In this document: in pieces, positions 5,549 through 6,744 of the stretch
Position numbering within the stretch: the first letter of the stretch is position 1
Layout of the letters: every line of letters begins with the position of its first letter
Origin: an uncultured Oscillospiraceae bacterium
Lineage (GTDB): Bacteria; Bacillota; Clostridia; Oscillospirales; Ruminococcaceae
Assembly: GCA_958403605.1 (NCBI GenBank)
Contig: CATXYA010000092.1
Location: 1-6,744, forward strand
DNA length: 6,744 nt
Direction: 5' to 3'
The notes under the pieces: generated by a model
What the model saw: the letters and a program-made list of their open reading frames with translations, nothing else
Databases searched by the model: none
Told to the model about the DNA's origin: nothing
Position numbers and translations under genes: made by a program

Positions 5549-6744
5549 ATGAGTTTTCGCCTAAAGCGTCTGTTGGACGCCTTGAGACCCACGAAGAAAA
5601 AAGTCCTCATCACCGTGGCCGTGGTGGCCGTGGCGGCGGTGGGCCTCACCGTTTGGAGCAAGACGCGCGCCGCCAAGCCCGCGTCCTCTTCGTCGGTGAA
5701 TGAAAACGCCACCCGCACCGTGGTGCTGCAAAAAAGCGCCCTCAACGAAAGCGTCACCGTCACGGGCACCGTGCAAAGCGGCGACACCGCCAACGTCACC
5801 ACCCAGCTCACCTATCCCGTCAAGGAGATCCTGGTGCAGGTGGGCGATAAGGTGAACGAGGGCGACATCATCGCCACCCTCGACAGTGAAGATCTGGAGA
5901 AGGAGATCGCCAAAAAGCAGAAGAGCGCGGGCACGGACGCCGCCACCGCGCAGACGAACTACGACAACGCGGCCTCTTCCTTCGCCACCGCGCAGACGAA
6001 TTATTCCAACGCCAACGCCGCGCTGGAATCGGCCCGCAGCGCCTTTTTGCCCGTGTATAATTCCGTGACTGCGGCCCAGGGCGTGTACGACCAGGCTCTC
6101 GCGGCCTGGCAGAATTCCGGCATCGGCGTCAACAACGCCACCGCCGCCCACGGCTCGGCCAGCGCCGCCGTGGCCTCCGCCCAAAGCCAGCTGGATACCG
6201 CCAATGCCTCCGGCGACGCGGCGGCCATCGCCGCGGCCCAGCAGACGCTGGACGCCGCCAACGCCGCCCTGGCCGCGGCTCAAAGCCAGCTGGACGCCGC
6301 CAACGCGGACCAGGCCGCCAAGCAGCAGGCCCTCACCGCCGCGGAGACGGAGCTCAATAATCAAAAGCAGCGCGTCAACTACACCGCGCTGGAGCAGGCC
6401 TACACCCAGGCCGACACCGCCTGCACCCAGGCCAAAAACACTTATGACCAGGCCAAGCTCAGCCTGGACAACGCCAAAAGCCAGCTGGAAAACAGCACCT
6501 CCGCCGACACGCTGGAGGAGCTGCAGGAAAAGCTGGAGGACTGCACCATCCGCGCCACGGCCTCGGGCACCGTCACCTCCATCGGCGCCACCGTGGGCTC
6601 CATGGCCAACCAGCTCACCATCGCCACCATCCAGGACACCGACTCCCTGAAGGTGGCCGTCACTATCGACGAGGACGACATCAAAAAGGTCAGCGTGGGC
6701 CAAAAGGCCATCATCAAGAGCGACGCCACCGGCGACGCCGAGAT
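5549..6744 (+). CDS. HlyD/MacA-like membrane fusion (adaptor) protein, 3' end outside window
   Basis: 398 codons are visible before the right edge. A short basic N-terminus (KRLLDALRPTKKK) precedes one hydrophobic anchor at residues 19-36, giving an outside-facing protein tethered to the membrane. Residues about 65-117 carry the first half of a biotinyl-lipoyl-like domain (YPVKEILVQVGDKVNEGD). A long Ala/Gln-rich helical hairpin or coiled coil spans about 118-330. The second lipoyl half follows at about 331-362 (CTIRATASGTVTSIGATVG), and then the start of a beta-barrel domain (LKVAVTIDEDDIKKVSVGQ). This order is that of RND/HlyD-family adaptors such as MacA, which in Firmicutes usually work with a separate ATPase and a MacB/FtsX-like permease to export peptides, lipids or drugs. 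Those partners would lie just downstream. The helical region contains 42-bp direct repeats. The start is chosen from the AAGGGG site and the anchor position. The substrate cannot be inferred. Confidence 0.92.
   Translation, partial: MSFRLKRLLDALRPTKKKVLITVAVVAVAAVGLTVWSKTRAAKPASSSSVNENATRTVVLQKSALNESVTVTGTVQSGDTANVTTQLTYPVKEILVQVGDKVNEGDIIATLDSEDLEKEIAKKQKSAGTDAATAQTNYDNAASSFATAQTNYSNANAALESARSAFLPVYNSVTAAQGVYDQALAAWQNSGIGVNNATAAHGSASAAVASAQSQLDTANASGDAAAIAAAQQTLDAANAALAAAQSQLDAANADQAAKQQALTAAETELNNQKQRVNYTALEQAYTQADTACTQAKNTYDQAKLSLDNAKSQLENSTSADTLEELQEKLEDCTIRATASGTVTSIGATVGSMANQLTIATIQDTDSLKVAVTIDEDDIKKVSVGQKAIIKSDATGDAE
5941..6000 (+). repeat. 18-bp direct repeat at 42-bp spacing inside the adaptor coiled coil
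   Basis: CGCCACCGCGCAGACGAA occurs at 5941-5958 and again at 5983-6000, a 42-base step. In the protein this gives ATAQTNY twice, 14 residues (two heptads) apart, so the repeat keeps the coiled-coil register. Confidence 0.85.
6248..6306 (+). repeat. 17-bp direct repeat at 42-bp spacing inside the adaptor coiled coil
   Basis: CTGGACGCCGCCAACGC occurs at 6248-6264 and 6290-6306, again 42 bases apart, encoding LDAANA twice. The related CAAAGCCAGCTGGA (AQSQLD) is present at 6182-6195 and 6281-6294, 99 bases or 33 residues apart, and a diverged AKSQLE copy lies near 6474-6489. Confidence 0.85.

Noticed and set aside
5561..6703. 380-codon minus-strand open frame opposite the adaptor gene
   Set aside because: The Gly/Val/His-rich repetitive translation is the antisense image of the Ala-rich coiled coil. 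The plus strand has the anchor, lipoyl halves and an RBS.

Overview
The window looks like chromosomal DNA from a GC-rich member of the Clostridia, possibly an Oscillospiraceae-type gut bacterium. Base composition is strongly G+C-rich by eye and third codon positions are nearly all G or C. Shine-Dalgarno sequences are strong and Firmicutes-like, short AT-rich islands sit at gene starts, and the protein families (SpoIID-like wall protein, LacX-type epimerase, soluble PAS hybrid kinase, Gram-positive HlyD/MacA-like adaptor) fit that group. The taxonomic call is an inference from composition and gene content only.

Layout. (1) Minus strand, 1806 down to 1: a wall-active protein with a transthyretin-like N-terminal domain, a SpoIID/LytB domain and three peptidoglycan-binding repeats. 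It runs off the left edge and has no visible signal peptide. (2) 1807-2009: a divergent intergenic region. It holds a GC-rich hairpin abutting the ribosome binding site of the minus-strand gene, a TATAAT-type promoter for the plus-strand gene, and an imperfect inverted repeat over that promoter's -10 box and start region. (3) 2010-2891, plus: a LacX-like aldose 1-epimerase with all three hallmark catalytic residues. (4) 2892-3028: a spacer carrying a compact REP-like GC palindrome. (5) 3029-5422, plus: a soluble hybrid sensor histidine kinase/response regulator with a cysteine-rich PAS-like domain and two tandem, apparently duplicated PAS-like sensor units. It ends in a clear rho-independent terminator at 5438-5468. 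(6) 5549 to the right edge, plus: a membrane-anchored HlyD/MacA-type periplasmic-adaptor-like protein. Its long Ala-rich coiled coil shows 42-bp (14-residue, two-heptad) internal repeats.

How the genes work together. The epimerase and kinase could be co-transcribed, since no convincing terminator separates them, but they have no obvious functional link. The adaptor gene begins a new transcription unit after the terminator and presumably heads an ABC export operon (ATPase and MacB/FtsX-like permease) lying beyond the window. No mobile element, CRISPR array, tRNA or rRNA is visible. I found no clearly new multi-gene system. The points most worth a second look are the unexported-looking SpoIID-like protein, the cysteine cluster and duplicated sensor units of the kinase, the periodic repeats in the adaptor, and the regulatory palindromes.
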